Part shown: in pieces, positions 1-8,618 of the stretch
Layout: each line of letters opens with the position of its first letter
Numbering within the stretch: the first letter of the stretch is position 1
NCBI RefSeq assembly: GCF_015207455.1
Contig: NZ_JADEWV010000036.1
Span: 1-42,235 of the forward strand
Direction: 5' to 3'
DNA length: 42,235 nt
From: Microcoleus sp. LEGE 07076
Lineage (GTDB): Bacteria; Cyanobacteriota; Cyanobacteriia; Cyanobacteriales; Microcoleaceae
Position numbers and translations under genes: made by a program
The notes under the pieces: generated by a model
What the model was told of the DNA's origin: nothing
Databases searched by the model: none
Seen by the model: the letters and a program-made list of their open reading frames with translations, nothing else

Positions 1-2
1 CC

Positions 3-1274
3 CTCAAAGCAGTCAACGTCACCCTAGAAACAATTCCAGATCCCGTACAGCTTCACTATCACCTACCCGACAGCTTGGATCTGGAAGTTCCCCAGCCTTA
101 TGACAAATACTTGCAAGAATTAATTGACAGATTCCCTCACGAGCGCCAAGGCATCCAGAAATTTTACGGCGAATGCTGGAACGTCTTCAACTGCCTCAAC
201 GGCATGGAATTGCTATCCCTAGAAGAACCCGGATATCTGGTGCGAGTCTTTTTTCAGAATCCTTTAGCCTGTTTGGGATTAGTAAAATATCTGCCTCAAA
301 ATACTGGCGACATTGCGCGTCGCTACATCAAAGACCCCACTTTGTTGAAATTTATCGATATGGAATGCTACTACTGGTCTGTAGTACCCGCAGACTTAAC
401 ACCGATGATTAACGCCGGAATGGTATTTTCCGACAGACATTACGGCGGCATAAATTATCCCAAAGGCGGAGTCGGTCAAATTGCCCAAAAATTAGTCGAA
501 GGATTAGAGAAATTCGGCGGCAAAATTCAATACAAAGCTAAAGCAAAAAAAATTATCACAGAAAACGGCCGCGCCGTCGGAGTTGAACTCGCAACGGGCG
601 AAGTTTACCGCGCCAAGCGGATAGTTTCTAACGCCACGCGGTGGGATACTTTCGAGAAATTGCTGCCTGCTGAAGAAATGCCAGCGAGCGAGAAGAAATG
701 GCAGCAGCGCTATCAAAAAGCCCCCAGTTTCCTGAGTTTACATTTGGGAGTGGAAGCAAGCGCAATCCCTGTCGGTACTGCCTGTCACCACATTTTGTTA
801 GAAGATTGGGAGAAAATGGAAGCACCAGAGGGAACTATTTTGGTGTCAGTTCCAACCGTGCTAGACCCGGATTTAGCTCCGGCAGGATATCACATTGTTC
901 ACGCTTTTACTTCGAGCTGGATGGAAGAGTGGGAAGGACTTTCCCAGCAGGAATATGAGGATAAAAAGGAAGAGGCTGCAGGGAGAATTATTGAAAGATT
1001 GGAAAAGATTTTCCCGGGTTTAGATGCTGGTTTGGATTATATGGAAGTCGGGACAGCGCGTTCTCACCGCCGCTTTTTGGGGCGCGAAGACGGAACTTAC
1101 GGGCCGGTGCCACGCCAGAAGTTAATGGGTTTGTTGGGAATGCCGTTTAATCGAACTTCTATGCCCGGTTTGTATTGTGTGGGCGATAGTACATTTCCGG
1201 GACAGGGTTTAAATGCGGTGGCGTTTTCTGGGTTTGCTTGCGCGCACCGAATTGCTGTAGATTTGGGTTTTTAG
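3..1274 (+). CDS. crtH: Carotenoid (prolycopene) isomerase, 5'-truncated by the window edge
   Basis: CrtH/CRTISO is a flavoprotein that isomerises poly-cis lycopene to all-trans lycopene at the thylakoid membrane before cyclisation. The frame is open from the first bases of the window, so about 423 C-terminal residues are visible. The family is near 500 residues long, so roughly 80 N-terminal residues, including the dinucleotide-binding GxGxxG, lie outside. Visible hallmarks are DPVQLHYHLPD near the left edge, the YPKGGVGQIAQKLVEGLEKFGG substrate-domain stretch, and the C-terminal FAD signature GLYCVGDSTFPGQGLNAVAF. An in-frame TTG at 75 is internal, because homology continues upstream of it. 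The gene ends with TAG, and a short hairpin element follows about 110 bases later. Family assignment is firm; the missing start cannot be judged here. Confidence 0.93.
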   Translation, partial: LKAVNVTLETIPDPVQLHYHLPDSLDLEVPQPYDKYLQELIDRFPHERQGIQKFYGECWNVFNCLNGMELLSLEEPGYLVRVFFQNPLACLGLVKYLPQNTGDIARRYIKDPTLLKFIDMECYYWSVVPADLTPMINAGMVFSDRHYGGINYPKGGVGQIAQKLVEGLEKFGGKIQYKAKAKKIITENGRAVGVELATGEVYRAKRIVSNATRWDTFEKLLPAEEMPASEKKWQQRYQKAPSFLSLHLGVEASAIPVGTACHHILLEDWEKMEAPEGTILVSVPTVLDPDLAPAGYHIVHAFTSSWMEEWEGLSQQEYEDKKEEAAGRIIERLEKIFPGLDAGLDYMEVGTARSHRRFLGREDGTYGPVPRQKLMGLLGMPFNRTSMPGLYCVGDSTFPGQGLNAVAFSGFACAHRIAVDLGF

Positions 1275-1383
1275 ATGTTCGGCATTTAACTGCCAAAAGT
1301 GGTTTGATATCAATTCCGGTAGCAAATGATCGATCGGCTTTTGAGCATTTAAATTGTCTGTTAACAAACGATCGAACCAATGT

Positions 1384-1450
1384 GTAAGGTGCATCGCACC
1401 AGATATCTGGCGTGAAATGCTCTGAATTGTTCTCGTGCGACGCACCCTAC
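1384..1450. repeat. Short inverted-repeat element, degenerate GTAGGGTGCG type
   Basis: The arms GTAAGGTGCATCGCAC and GTGCGACGCACCCTAC pair with two mismatches over 16 bases around a roughly 35-base centre. The ends resemble those of the longer elements at 25769-25899 and 42057-42189, and like those it lies just downstream of a plus-strand gene. It may be a decayed relative or a single-hairpin version acting as a terminator. Confidence 0.6.
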
Positions 1451-1452
1451 AA

Positions 1453-1845
1453 CTACTGTGGCAGGATTTTGGAAAAATCGTATAACTTGATTCCCAAATA
1501 CCTTTTAAGCTTGTCCGAAATCTGAGACTCGATACGTTCCCCTTTGCTTCTATATTTTGGTAATCTCAGTTTTGGGTTGAGTTTTCCCTGTTTTGCTAAT
1601 TTCTCTAAAGTTGCCAAACAACTAAAAGATTCAGCAACAGATTTCAGAGCTTTTTGGGCGACTTGGGAATAAAGCAATCCGTAATTTTCGGGGGTTTTGG
1701 TGATTTTTTACGGTTCGGGATACTTAACCGCACTTTTGTTGTTAAAGTATTGCAGCAGACTTTGGTAAGTCCCGACATCAAACAGGTTGTGAAAACAATT
1801 AACCAAAGCTTATTTTTCCGCTAACCAGACGATCACCAAGCCTTT
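1453..1845 (-). pseudogene. Decayed TnpB-like (IS200/IS605 OrfB) transposon remnant
   Basis: A minus-strand reading frame at 1453-1677 encodes LYSQVAQKALKSVAESF followed by a lysine-rich LPKYRSKGER stretch. This is the pattern of the N-terminal helical part of TnpB proteins, which often reads YSQVAQ..L..V..SF...KL..G......PKYR. Further upstream on the same strand, beyond a stop codon, FDVGTYQSLLQYFNNK fits the preceding part of the same family. The catalytic RuvC-like half is absent, so this is a non-functional fragment. It sits between crtH and the Crp-family gene. The family call rests on remembered motifs and is moderate. Confidence 0.6.
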
Positions 1846-1911
1846 ACCTTCGTGAGTTAGAGTTAAATCCATAGGTCTCAAACTACTGTTTTTTAGCTGG
1901 AAATAACGGAT

Positions 1912-2565
1912 ATGCCACCAACATCCAAAGCACTTTTAGCGGAAGTCCAGCATAACACGGGAGCGACTCGAAAATTGCATTTTTATGCCAAGGGCGAAAC
2001 CATTCCTTTGAGATCCCAAGGGCTTTGGCAAGTCTGTCAAGGTTTAGCACAACTGAGCACACTTTATCCAAACGGGGAAGAAGGACTTTTGGGTTGGGTA
2101 GGGCCTTCGATGTGCTTCGGTTTGTGGTTGACAAATTTGCAGACTTACCGAGTGGCCGCGACATCAGATGTTTATTTGATGTGGTATTCTATGGTGGAAA
2201 TCGAAGCTTCTCCTGAATTGGCTCACGAGTTGCTGCCTCAAATGGTACGGCGGTTGCGACAAATGGAATCAATTTTGGCGATCGCCGGAGTGCGCCGAGT
2301 AGAAGACCGTTTGTATCAGCTACTGCTATTGTTGCAGCAGGACTTCGGTCAGCCTGTGGTTGAGGGAACTCGTTTGAGCATCCGCTTGACTCATCAAGAT
2401 ATTGCTAATACTATTTGCACGACTAGAGTAACGGTAACGCGAATGCTGGGAAAATTGCAGCAGCAAGGGTTAATCAGTCGAGATGGCGATCGGCATTTAA
2501 TTTTTAACAAAGATGTTTTTGCCTCCACCTCCGATTTGTTTGGCTGCAATCCTCAAGGAGTGTAG
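1912..2565 (+). CDS. Crp/Fnr-family transcriptional regulator (NtcA-like HTH)
   Basis: A 217-residue protein with the Crp/Fnr layout: an N-terminal cyclic-nucleotide-binding-like beta domain (about residues 20-110), a dimerisation helix (about 110-145), and a C-terminal winged helix-turn-helix. The recognition region LTHQDIANTICTTRVTVTRMLGKL (about residues 160-185) closely follows the NtcA recognition helix (TRVTVTR). The N-terminal half, however, is divergent and lacks the usual PGD.A phosphate-binding cassette, so cAMP binding is unlikely. It is best described as an NtcA/Crp-like paralogue rather than NtcA itself. It stands alone: a TnpB remnant lies upstream and a small ORF downstream. 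Target and effector are unknown. Confidence 0.85.
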   Translation: MPPTSKALLAEVQHNTGATRKLHFYAKGETIPLRSQGLWQVCQGLAQLSTLYPNGEEGLLGWVGPSMCFGLWLTNLQTYRVAATSDVYLMWYSMVEIEASPELAHELLPQMVRRLRQMESILAIAGVRRVEDRLYQLLLLLQQDFGQPVVEGTRLSIRLTHQDIANTICTTRVTVTRMLGKLQQQGLISRDGDRHLIFNKDVFASTSDLFGCNPQGV

Positions 2566-2728
2566 CAAGCGACAGAAATTTGCATCTACATAACCCTGTC
2601 TAATATTAAAGCGAAAATCCCACTACATGAGAATTATTTGTGTTGCTATTGCTCCCGCTATCTAGAGCCATAGATTTGTCGCCGGAAAAGATATAATTAA
2701 GCGGTGCATCTATTGAGGACAAAAATTC

Positions 2729-2842
2729 ATGACTAATTCAACTCAAGAAACACCAAAACCAGACAAAAAAGAATTAATTGACATCACAGCTAAACCTCAG
2801 CAACAAGAAGAACCGCCAGATAAGGGTGACGGGCGGAAATAA
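2729..2842 (+). CDS. Small acidic/basic low-complexity peptide, 37 residues
   Basis: ATG at 2729 opens a 37-codon ORF with a purine-rich GAGGAC about 9 bases upstream, a plausible ribosome site. The peptide is hydrophilic, rich in K, E, Q, P and T, ends PPDKGDGRK, has no hydrophobic segment and is probably disordered. I recognise no family. It lies between the Crp-family gene and an AAACCGGG repeat element. A chance ORF cannot be excluded, but the ribosome site and single clean frame make it worth listing. Confidence 0.4.
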   Translation: MTNSTQETPKPDKKELIDITAKPQQQEEPPDKGDGRK

Positions 2843-2853
2843 ATATAGTCTTG

Positions 2854-2926
2854 GAGACAAAAACCGGGTTTTTCACCGAGATTGCAGTTTTAAGCAAATA
2901 TTTTGGTCAAAAAACCCGGTTTCTTG
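2854..2926. repeat. AAACCGGGTTT-type palindromic element, copy 1
   Basis: Two self-complementary blocks, AAAAACCGGGTTTTT and AAAAAACCCGGTTTC, lie about 50 bases apart and can also pair with each other. It occupies the gap between a plus-strand ORF and the convergent ftsW, a typical terminator position. Related copies are at 22590-22656 and 27847-27917; copies 1 and 3 also resemble each other between the blocks. Confidence 0.7.
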
Positions 2927-2958
2927 TGATCCGCGTTTCCCGGAAATAATTTGACAAA

Positions 2959-4179
2959 TTATTCGGTTTGTGCAGTACCGTCGGTCGATCGCAACTTCGG
3001 CTTTCCCGACACCTTTCTGCGTCCGTCGAGAGAAACAACATCGGCCTCAGAACTCTCCCTAGCCACCCGAATCAGCAAACCCGACAACAACAAACTCGCC
3101 ACCATCGACGAACCCCCGTAACTAAAAAACGGCAGCGGCAAACCCGTAGTCGGCAAAACCCCCGTCGCCACCCCAATATTTAGCATCGACTGTCCCACCA
3201 TCACCACCATTACCCCAATCGCCACCAACTGACTCTCAATATTCCGGGCCCTCATCGCCACCCTCAAAGCCACGGTAGCGTAAGCTGCCAACATCAGCAA
3301 CAGCGCAAACCCCCCCACCAAACCAAACTCCTCAGCAAACACAGCAAAAATAAAATCGCTGTACTGAATCGGCAAATAAAATAACTTTTGCTGCGACATC
3401 CCAAAACCAACACCCCAAATCCCGCCAGAACCAACAGCCAGCAGACTTTGAATCAACTGATAGCCATCCTGCATCGGATCTGCCCAAGGATTGAGAAAAG
3501 ACATAATCCGGCGGCGCTGATATTCCCGAAAACTAATACTTAAAACCGCCAAAAGCATTCCCCCCGCGGCCGTTGCGCCCAACTGCAAGTAAGGCAAGCC
3601 CGCCGCCAAAGCCACCAACCACAAAGTTATCCCGCACAAAGCCGTGGTGCTCAAATTGGGCTGCAACAAAATTCCCAACAGCATGGCGCCGAAAATTAAC
3701 AGCCAACTGAGGCGAACTTTATTCGTCAACCGGGGCCAGTTGCCAAAAATCCGGGCGCTTTGGAGAACGAAAAACGGCTTGATCAATTCCGAAGGTTGAA
3801 TAATCGGCACCGGGCCCAGAGATATCCAGCGAGTCGCCCCGTTGACGGTGGTTCCCACTCCCGGAATTAAGGTCAACCAGAGCAATCCCAGCAGCATCAG
3901 GATGCCTAACTGAGCTGTTTTCAGCAAGTAACGCAGGGGGGAGTATACCATTAAGTTAAAACCTGCCAGCCCGATCGCCACTGCGATTAGCTGTCGTTTA
4001 AAATAGTAAAGGCCGTCTCCAAATTGTGAATTTGCAATGGGATAGGAAGCCGAAAACAATGCTGTGAGCCCTACAAACAGCCACAAAAAAGTCAGCCACC
4101 TCAGCCACCGGGCTTCAGCGGCCCACTGCGACGCGCTGGGGTCTAAAAATGGAATGAAGCGTCGAATGTGATTAGTCAT
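2959..4179 (-). CDS. ftsW: FtsW-type lipid II polymerase / cell division protein
   Basis: A 406-residue SEDS-family polytopic protein that polymerises lipid II glycan strands at the division site with a partner class B PBP. Multiple membrane segments run from about residue 25 to 370. Family signatures are present: GDGLYYFKRQ in the first loop, IQPSELIKPF (the conserved SEDS Pro-Ser-Glu segment), QPNLSTT, VFAEEFGLVGG and the C-terminal LPFFSYGGSSM motif. Its length is near the family norm. RodA is the alternative; the FtsW reading rests on the overall motif set and the polar C-terminal tail. Start ATG at 4179 fits the short cytoplasmic N-terminus. It is transcribed alone, with transposase debris upstream. 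Confidence 0.88.
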   Translation of the reverse strand: MTNHIRRFIPFLDPSASQWAAEARWLRWLTFLWLFVGLTALFSASYPIANSQFGDGLYYFKRQLIAVAIGLAGFNLMVYSPLRYLLKTAQLGILMLLGLLWLTLIPGVGTTVNGATRWISLGPVPIIQPSELIKPFFVLQSARIFGNWPRLTNKVRLSWLLIFGAMLLGILLQPNLSTTALCGITLWLVALAAGLPYLQLGATAAGGMLLAVLSISFREYQRRRIMSFLNPWADPMQDGYQLIQSLLAVGSGGIWGVGFGMSQQKLFYLPIQYSDFIFAVFAEEFGLVGGFALLLMLAAYATVALRVAMRARNIESQLVAIGVMVVMVGQSMLNIGVATGVLPTTGLPLPFFSYGGSSMVASLLLSGLLIRVARESSEADVVSLDGRRKVSGKPKLRSTDGTAQTE

Positions 4180-4269
4180 CAGTCAGTTGGGGAGCATCTC
4201 AGTTATGCAATAATAAGTATTTCTACTCAGACAGAAACTATCAGAGAATAGCACAAAATCTACAAGGAA

Positions 4270-4625
4270 AAATAGATGACAGCCCAAGAACCCTAAAATC
4301 TTACAAAAACATTTGCAAGCTGTTGCCAGCATACTTCTCAAGAATACACCAAAAGAACAACTCAAAGACTTTGCCCTGATTGAACTAGCAGTCAGAGACC
4401 ATCTACTAAAACAAGTCGCGCCAGAAATCGGATTTTTTTTTTAAGCAGAAACAGCTCGCACAAGAGCAGGGAGACTAAGAGGGATTCAAACCTGTCTGGG
4501 AGTATGGCAAGTCAGTGAGAAACTCTCGCCAGAAACTGGGATTGAAGAAACGAACCCGATTGAGTCAACAACTCGAAGCAAGTTGCTTATTGCTCAGAAG
4601 TGTTGAACCCTTATTGATAGGATTT
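4270..4625 (+). pseudogene. ISKra4-like transposase N-terminal remnant
   Basis: Conceptual translation across frame changes gives HLQAVASILLKNTPKEQLKD, then ELAVRDHLLKQVAPEIGFFF, a frame break at an eleven-base T run near 4435-4443, then RLRGIQTCLGVWQVSEKLS, another frame change, and LGLKKRTRLSQQLEASCLL. This order matches the N-terminal region of ISKra4-family transposases (..VREQ.LE..S...G.., then LGLK.RTRLSP.LE.CCL). Only the first part is left and no catalytic domain follows. A 10-bp inverted repeat (GATAGGATTT / AAATCCTATC, 4616-4650) marks the junction with the next remnant. The family call is from memory of the motif pattern. Confidence 0.55.
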
Positions 4626-4661
4626 TGAAAATAGACATAGAAATCCTATCTACTGCTAATT

Positions 4662-5674
4662 TCAGTAATAGAAAACAAGTTCCTTAAACCAGTGAATATA
4701 GCTGACTATCTCACACATAAAAGTCTGTAAACATCGTAACTTATCTAACAGTTTATTGCCAATATAATCGGTAGCTTCAACCAACTGAAGCCACAAATAA
4801 CAAATTAAACAGACAGAGATTTGTATCCTAATTTCCTTGGTGTTTTTAATAATCAGACGAGCCAATTTTAAATGCACTTTTAAGAATTTCCACAGCAATT
4901 CAATCTGCCATCGTCTTCGATGAATTTCTTCAATTTCGACCTTAGTGTATGCTATTTCTCCTGATTCAGGCAAATTAGTCACTAACCTAAATTCACTCAG
5001 TGTTTTTAAATCCGAAAAAATCACTAATTTTACTTGAACTTTTGGTTGTTCACTCCACCGTTTATAAGTTCCATCCTCCTTAATGTTGATAGTAGTATTG
5101 TTGTTGATTCGTAGTAGAAAATATTGATTTTCGAGCAAGGCTTGAACGCGTTCAGAACTAGAAAAACCTCTATCCATTATGGCGACTTTATTTTGAGCTG
5201 TGGCTGCTATGGTTTCATTGACCTACTGACTGTCATGACCTTGTCCAAAATGAATGTACACTCCATCAATCATTACCCGTTCATTGTCCGTTCCAGCAAA
5301 TAATTTTACTTGCTGATATTCCTGTTGCCATAGTAATTTACTTGTTCAGGTAACTATCGTTGAATCTAATGCGAATAAAATCATCCTATCTCGCTCAATT
5401 AATTGACGTTTTACATCCGGTTGCAATCTTTCAAATATGTTTACAAAAATACCAGTATCTCTCTGTTTACTAGCCTTTGAAAACCTTGATATATCTAGGG
5501 AGATGTCTCGGCTGTTTAAACGGTGCAGGGCGATCGCATAGTATCGAGACTTTTGTCAAAACTAAACCCTAGCCAGCCGGAAACAAATGTGAAGCTATCT
5601 AAAACAGGATCATCATCTTTGGGTAAATGGGCGAGATATTGTTTGACAATTTTGGGGAAGTTATAAAATAGCAT
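4662..5674 (-). pseudogene. IS4-like DDE transposase, broken by stops and a frameshift
   Basis: The C-terminal 171 residues (4662-5177) are open, but the frame can be followed upstream to an ATG at 5674 (MLFYNFPKIVKQYLAHLPKDD). On the way there is one frameshift near 5520-5545 and two in-frame stops, at about 5346 (after ALDSTIVT) and 5226 (after FGQGHDSQ). The DDE triad is still traceable: D in ALDSTIVT, D in MDRGFSS and E in the signature RRRWQIELLWKFLK. The protein is therefore recognisable but inactive. The likely right end is TTTTTGCAAGAGGTCTA at 5728-5744; the same terminal sequence is found in a small element at 19852. The left end is not clear. Confidence 0.8.
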
Positions 5675-5959
5675 TTTAGTTAATTATTAATAATTTATAA
5701 CTCTGCAATTATACATTGCTCTGCCGATTTTTGCAAGAGGTCTAATTGAGTCAAAAAATCCGTTGTGAGTTAATGTCTGTGGGAGTAAAAGTTGCTATCT
5801 AGCACTTTTTTAGTATCACCGATAATTCATCAATTTATTCATTTTTCAATCTTTTCTATTATGCCATCAGCTTAGCTAGACAATTGTCTGAGTATTTGTA
5901 CTGATTGCCACAGTGAGATGCTCCCGCCGCTCCCATGCTCCGGATCAAGTAAGAAGCAA

Positions 5960-6535
5960 TGTCTAGACTTGTCTAGTATTTGTATAGCAGGGAAGATATG
6001 CACACACTTGTGCTAATTGTTCAGCGGCTTTACCGATTGGGTTGTCCCAACTGGTAATAGGTTCGTGTCTTAACCGCAGCGCCCAACTGTCACTGATCGA
6101 AGGAAAAGCGTGCGATCGTACTATATGCCTAGCCAATGCTGACAGGTATACCTGTGGGTTGATGTTCATAGGTAGGTTCTTTGAGGGTAGGTGCATGACG
6201 TCTCAACCCTCCCCTATGGTCGATCGCTAATACGCTCACGTTCCACTTGTGATAGTTGTTGGATGTATAGTTGCATCAATTGGTCTCGGTCTGGTCTACA
6301 ATCTTGCAGTGCCTCGTAGACGCTCAACCACTCGCGCCGAAACAAGGGATTGAGGGCAAAATCTCCTAAACATAATATCTGGCGGGTTGTCATCACCGCA
6401 TCTGCTAGTTCAAAGGTGGCATATGCATGCATGACCTAGACATCGATCGGCAGGTTGACGAAATTCCGGTAATTGTTCAAACTTGATTGGAGGTAGATTT
6501 GAGATTTTTGGTGAATTCTCCATTTTCTACCCGCT
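5960..6535 (-). pseudogene. Third decayed transposase (DDE-type)
   Basis: Pieces read on the minus strand line up in order: LPPIKFEQLPEFRQPADRCL, then ELADAVMTTRQILCLGDF with FRREWLSVYEALQDCRPDRD (6214-6432), then a frame change to TLKEPTYEHQPTGIPVSIG, then SWALRLRHEPITSWDNPIGK (5963-6196). I know this order from a cyanobacterial transposase family with conserved MTTR, YEALQDCRP, GYSTIAW and LPLRHERITSWENPI blocks. Several frameshifts and stops separate the pieces, and the C-terminal half is missing. It is distinct from the IS4-like and ISKra4-like remnants next to it. Confidence 0.65.
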
Positions 6536-6696
6536 CTGCTGTCTGTAGTTACGATCGCACACATTTGTTTTTCAACTTGATTTCTATGCCTGTCTCGCGC
6601 CTGGGGTAAAACCTTGCTCAAGTATTGCTATACCATCAGACAGTCCGTGTTAATTTTCTGGCAGCTCGTGACACAGGGAGCGTCGCAATCTCAAAG

Positions 6697-6770
6697 AGAA
6701 CGTCAACGGTCGCTGGCATCTATACTCATGGTTAACCTCATAGCTTGTCGCCAGTGACCGTTGCCGTTCT
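6697..6770. repeat. Imperfect 21-bp inverted repeat upstream of the cruP-like gene
   Basis: The arms at 6697-6717 and 6750-6770 (the first begins AGAACGTCAACGG) pair with only two mismatches around a 32-base loop, ending 84 bases before the start codon at 6854. It could be the end of a mobile element, a leader hairpin or an operator. Together with the transposase debris it fills the 6.54-6.85 kb gap, in which I see no gene. Confidence 0.65.
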
Positions 6771-6853
6771 TATATAAACGTTTGCCAGTTGAGTTGCGAT
6801 CGCATTTTTTGACGTGCTTAGTCTAAACTCCAATTCAATAATATTAAAACCCG

Positions 6854-8419
6854 ATGTCCCTCACCGAACAAATCCTCTCCCAAGTGCCGGGAGATGCCCT
6901 TCAAGGCCTGCAAAAGGTCGATCGACTCTGGGAAAACCTCAAACAAAACACCGCCCCAGCACCCCAAGCAGTCAAACACAGCCAACAACCCCTCGAAACC
7001 CTCGACTTCGACATAGTTATCAGCGGCGGAACCCTAGGAATATTAATCGGTACAGCCTTAGTCCTGCGGGGTTGGCGAGTAGCCTTGCTAGAACGCGGCA
7101 TCCTGCGAGGCCGCGACCAAGAATGGAACATTTCTCGCAAAGAATTAGACGTATTCTTAGAACTAAACTTGCTATCGCTTGCAGAGATAGACAAAGCAAC
7201 AGCCACCGAATACAACCCAGCACGAATCAGCTTTCCCAACACCCCAGACATCTGGGTGCGCGACGTACTCAACATCGGAATCGACCCAGTTTACCTCCTC
7301 GAAACCCTCAAACAAAAATTTCTCCAAGCCGGAGGAAAACTATTTGAAAAGACACCATTTAAAACAGCAACAATTCACCCTAATGGAGTCGCAGTTGCAT
7401 CAGAAAATACAGATTCACCAACTCTCAATAATTTATTTAAAACCAGATTGTTATTAGACGCAATGGGACATTTCTCACCCATTGTCCGCCAAGCAAGACA
7501 AGGCAAAAAACCCGACGCTGTATGTTTAGTAGTAGGCACTTGCGCCCGAGGATACCCCAAAAACGAAACCGGCGACATATTTGCATCCTTCACCTCAATG
7601 CAAAATCAGTGCCAATACTTTTGGGAAGCATTTCCAGCCAGAGACGGACGCACTACTTACTTATTTACCTACATAGACGCCGATACAGAAAGATTCAGTT
7701 TAGAAACATTATTTGAAGAATATTTGCGCTTGCTGCCCCAATATCAAAACATCGAACTCGAACAGTTAAAATTCCAAAGAGCACTCTACGGATTCTTTCC
7801 CTGCTATCGCCAAAGTCCTCTAAAAATGCCTTGGAATCGCATACTTCCAGTCGGAGACAGCAGCGGTAGCCAATCGCCCCTCAGCTTCGGCGGTTTCGGC
7901 GCAATGGTGCGCCACCTCAAACGCTTAACTCTCGGAATTGACGAAGCTTTAACCAGCGAAAGTCTAGACAAAAATTCCCTCGCAATTTTGCAACCGTATC
8001 AACCAAATCTATCAGTTACTTGGTTGTTTCAGCGTTCGATGAGTGCTGCGATGAATCAGAAAATAGACCCCAATCAAATCAATCAACTTTTGGCTGCCGT
8101 ATTTCAGGTAATGGAAGAGTTGGGAGAACCGGTTCTCAAACCGTTTCTTCAGGATATCGTGCTGTTTCCTGCTTTGTCAAAAACCTTGTTTAAAACAGCA
8201 ATTAGCCATCCCGGATTAGTTATGAAAATTATCCCGCAGGTGGGAATTGCTAATTTGGTCGATTGGATGGTTCATTATGTAAATTTAGGAATTTATACGG
8301 GATTGCAGCCTTTGGGGAAAGCTGTAGAACCGCAGGTAAAAAATTTAGCTCCGGAACAGCAATACTATTTTCACCGATTAGTTGAAGCGTGGAAATACGG
8401 CGCTGGAGGCGATTATTAA
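6854..8419 (+). CDS. cruP: CruA/CruP-type lycopene cyclase-like flavoprotein
   Basis: A 521-residue FAD-dependent protein. A Rossmann dinucleotide-binding start is visible at about residues 51-75 (DFDIVISGGTLGILIGTALVLRG, a relaxed GxGxxG). It is followed by ERGILRGRDQEWNISRKELD, the block typical of CruA/CruP, and a second conserved stretch LPVGDSSGSQSPLSFGGFGAMVRHLKRL at about 330-360. CruA cyclises lycopene; the paralogue CruP is reported to limit carotene epoxide/oxidative products and its cyclase activity is disputed. The length, nearer 520 than 600+, favours CruP. It is monocistronic, with an inverted repeat upstream. A gap of IS debris and ftsW separates it from crtH, so linkage to crtH is loose. 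Confidence 0.78.
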   Translation: MSLTEQILSQVPGDALQGLQKVDRLWENLKQNTAPAPQAVKHSQQPLETLDFDIVISGGTLGILIGTALVLRGWRVALLERGILRGRDQEWNISRKELDVFLELNLLSLAEIDKATATEYNPARISFPNTPDIWVRDVLNIGIDPVYLLETLKQKFLQAGGKLFEKTPFKTATIHPNGVAVASENTDSPTLNNLFKTRLLLDAMGHFSPIVRQARQGKKPDAVCLVVGTCARGYPKNETGDIFASFTSMQNQCQYFWEAFPARDGRTTYLFTYIDADTERFSLETLFEEYLRLLPQYQNIELEQLKFQRALYGFFPCYRQSPLKMPWNRILPVGDSSGSQSPLSFGGFGAMVRHLKRLTLGIDEALTSESLDKNSLAILQPYQPNLSVTWLFQRSMSAAMNQKIDPNQINQLLAAVFQVMEELGEPVLKPFLQDIVLFPALSKTLFKTAISHPGLVMKIIPQVGIANLVDWMVHYVNLGIYTGLQPLGKAVEPQVKNLAPEQQYYFHRLVEAWKYGAGGDY

Positions 8420-8618
8420 CTAGGTCAGAAATTGGGTTTGTAGTGAGGAATTTAGTCTGTATCAAAATCAGACGAATAAAATCCTCATATCGTTTCCGGT
8501 TGCATCCCAATAATAAAATCGAGTCAAGAGTTAACAATCAACCATTCAGTTTTTCGAGCCGCCCGTCAACAGTCAACAGTCATGTATGAGTGCAACCGGA
8601 ATTGATATCACTACAAAC

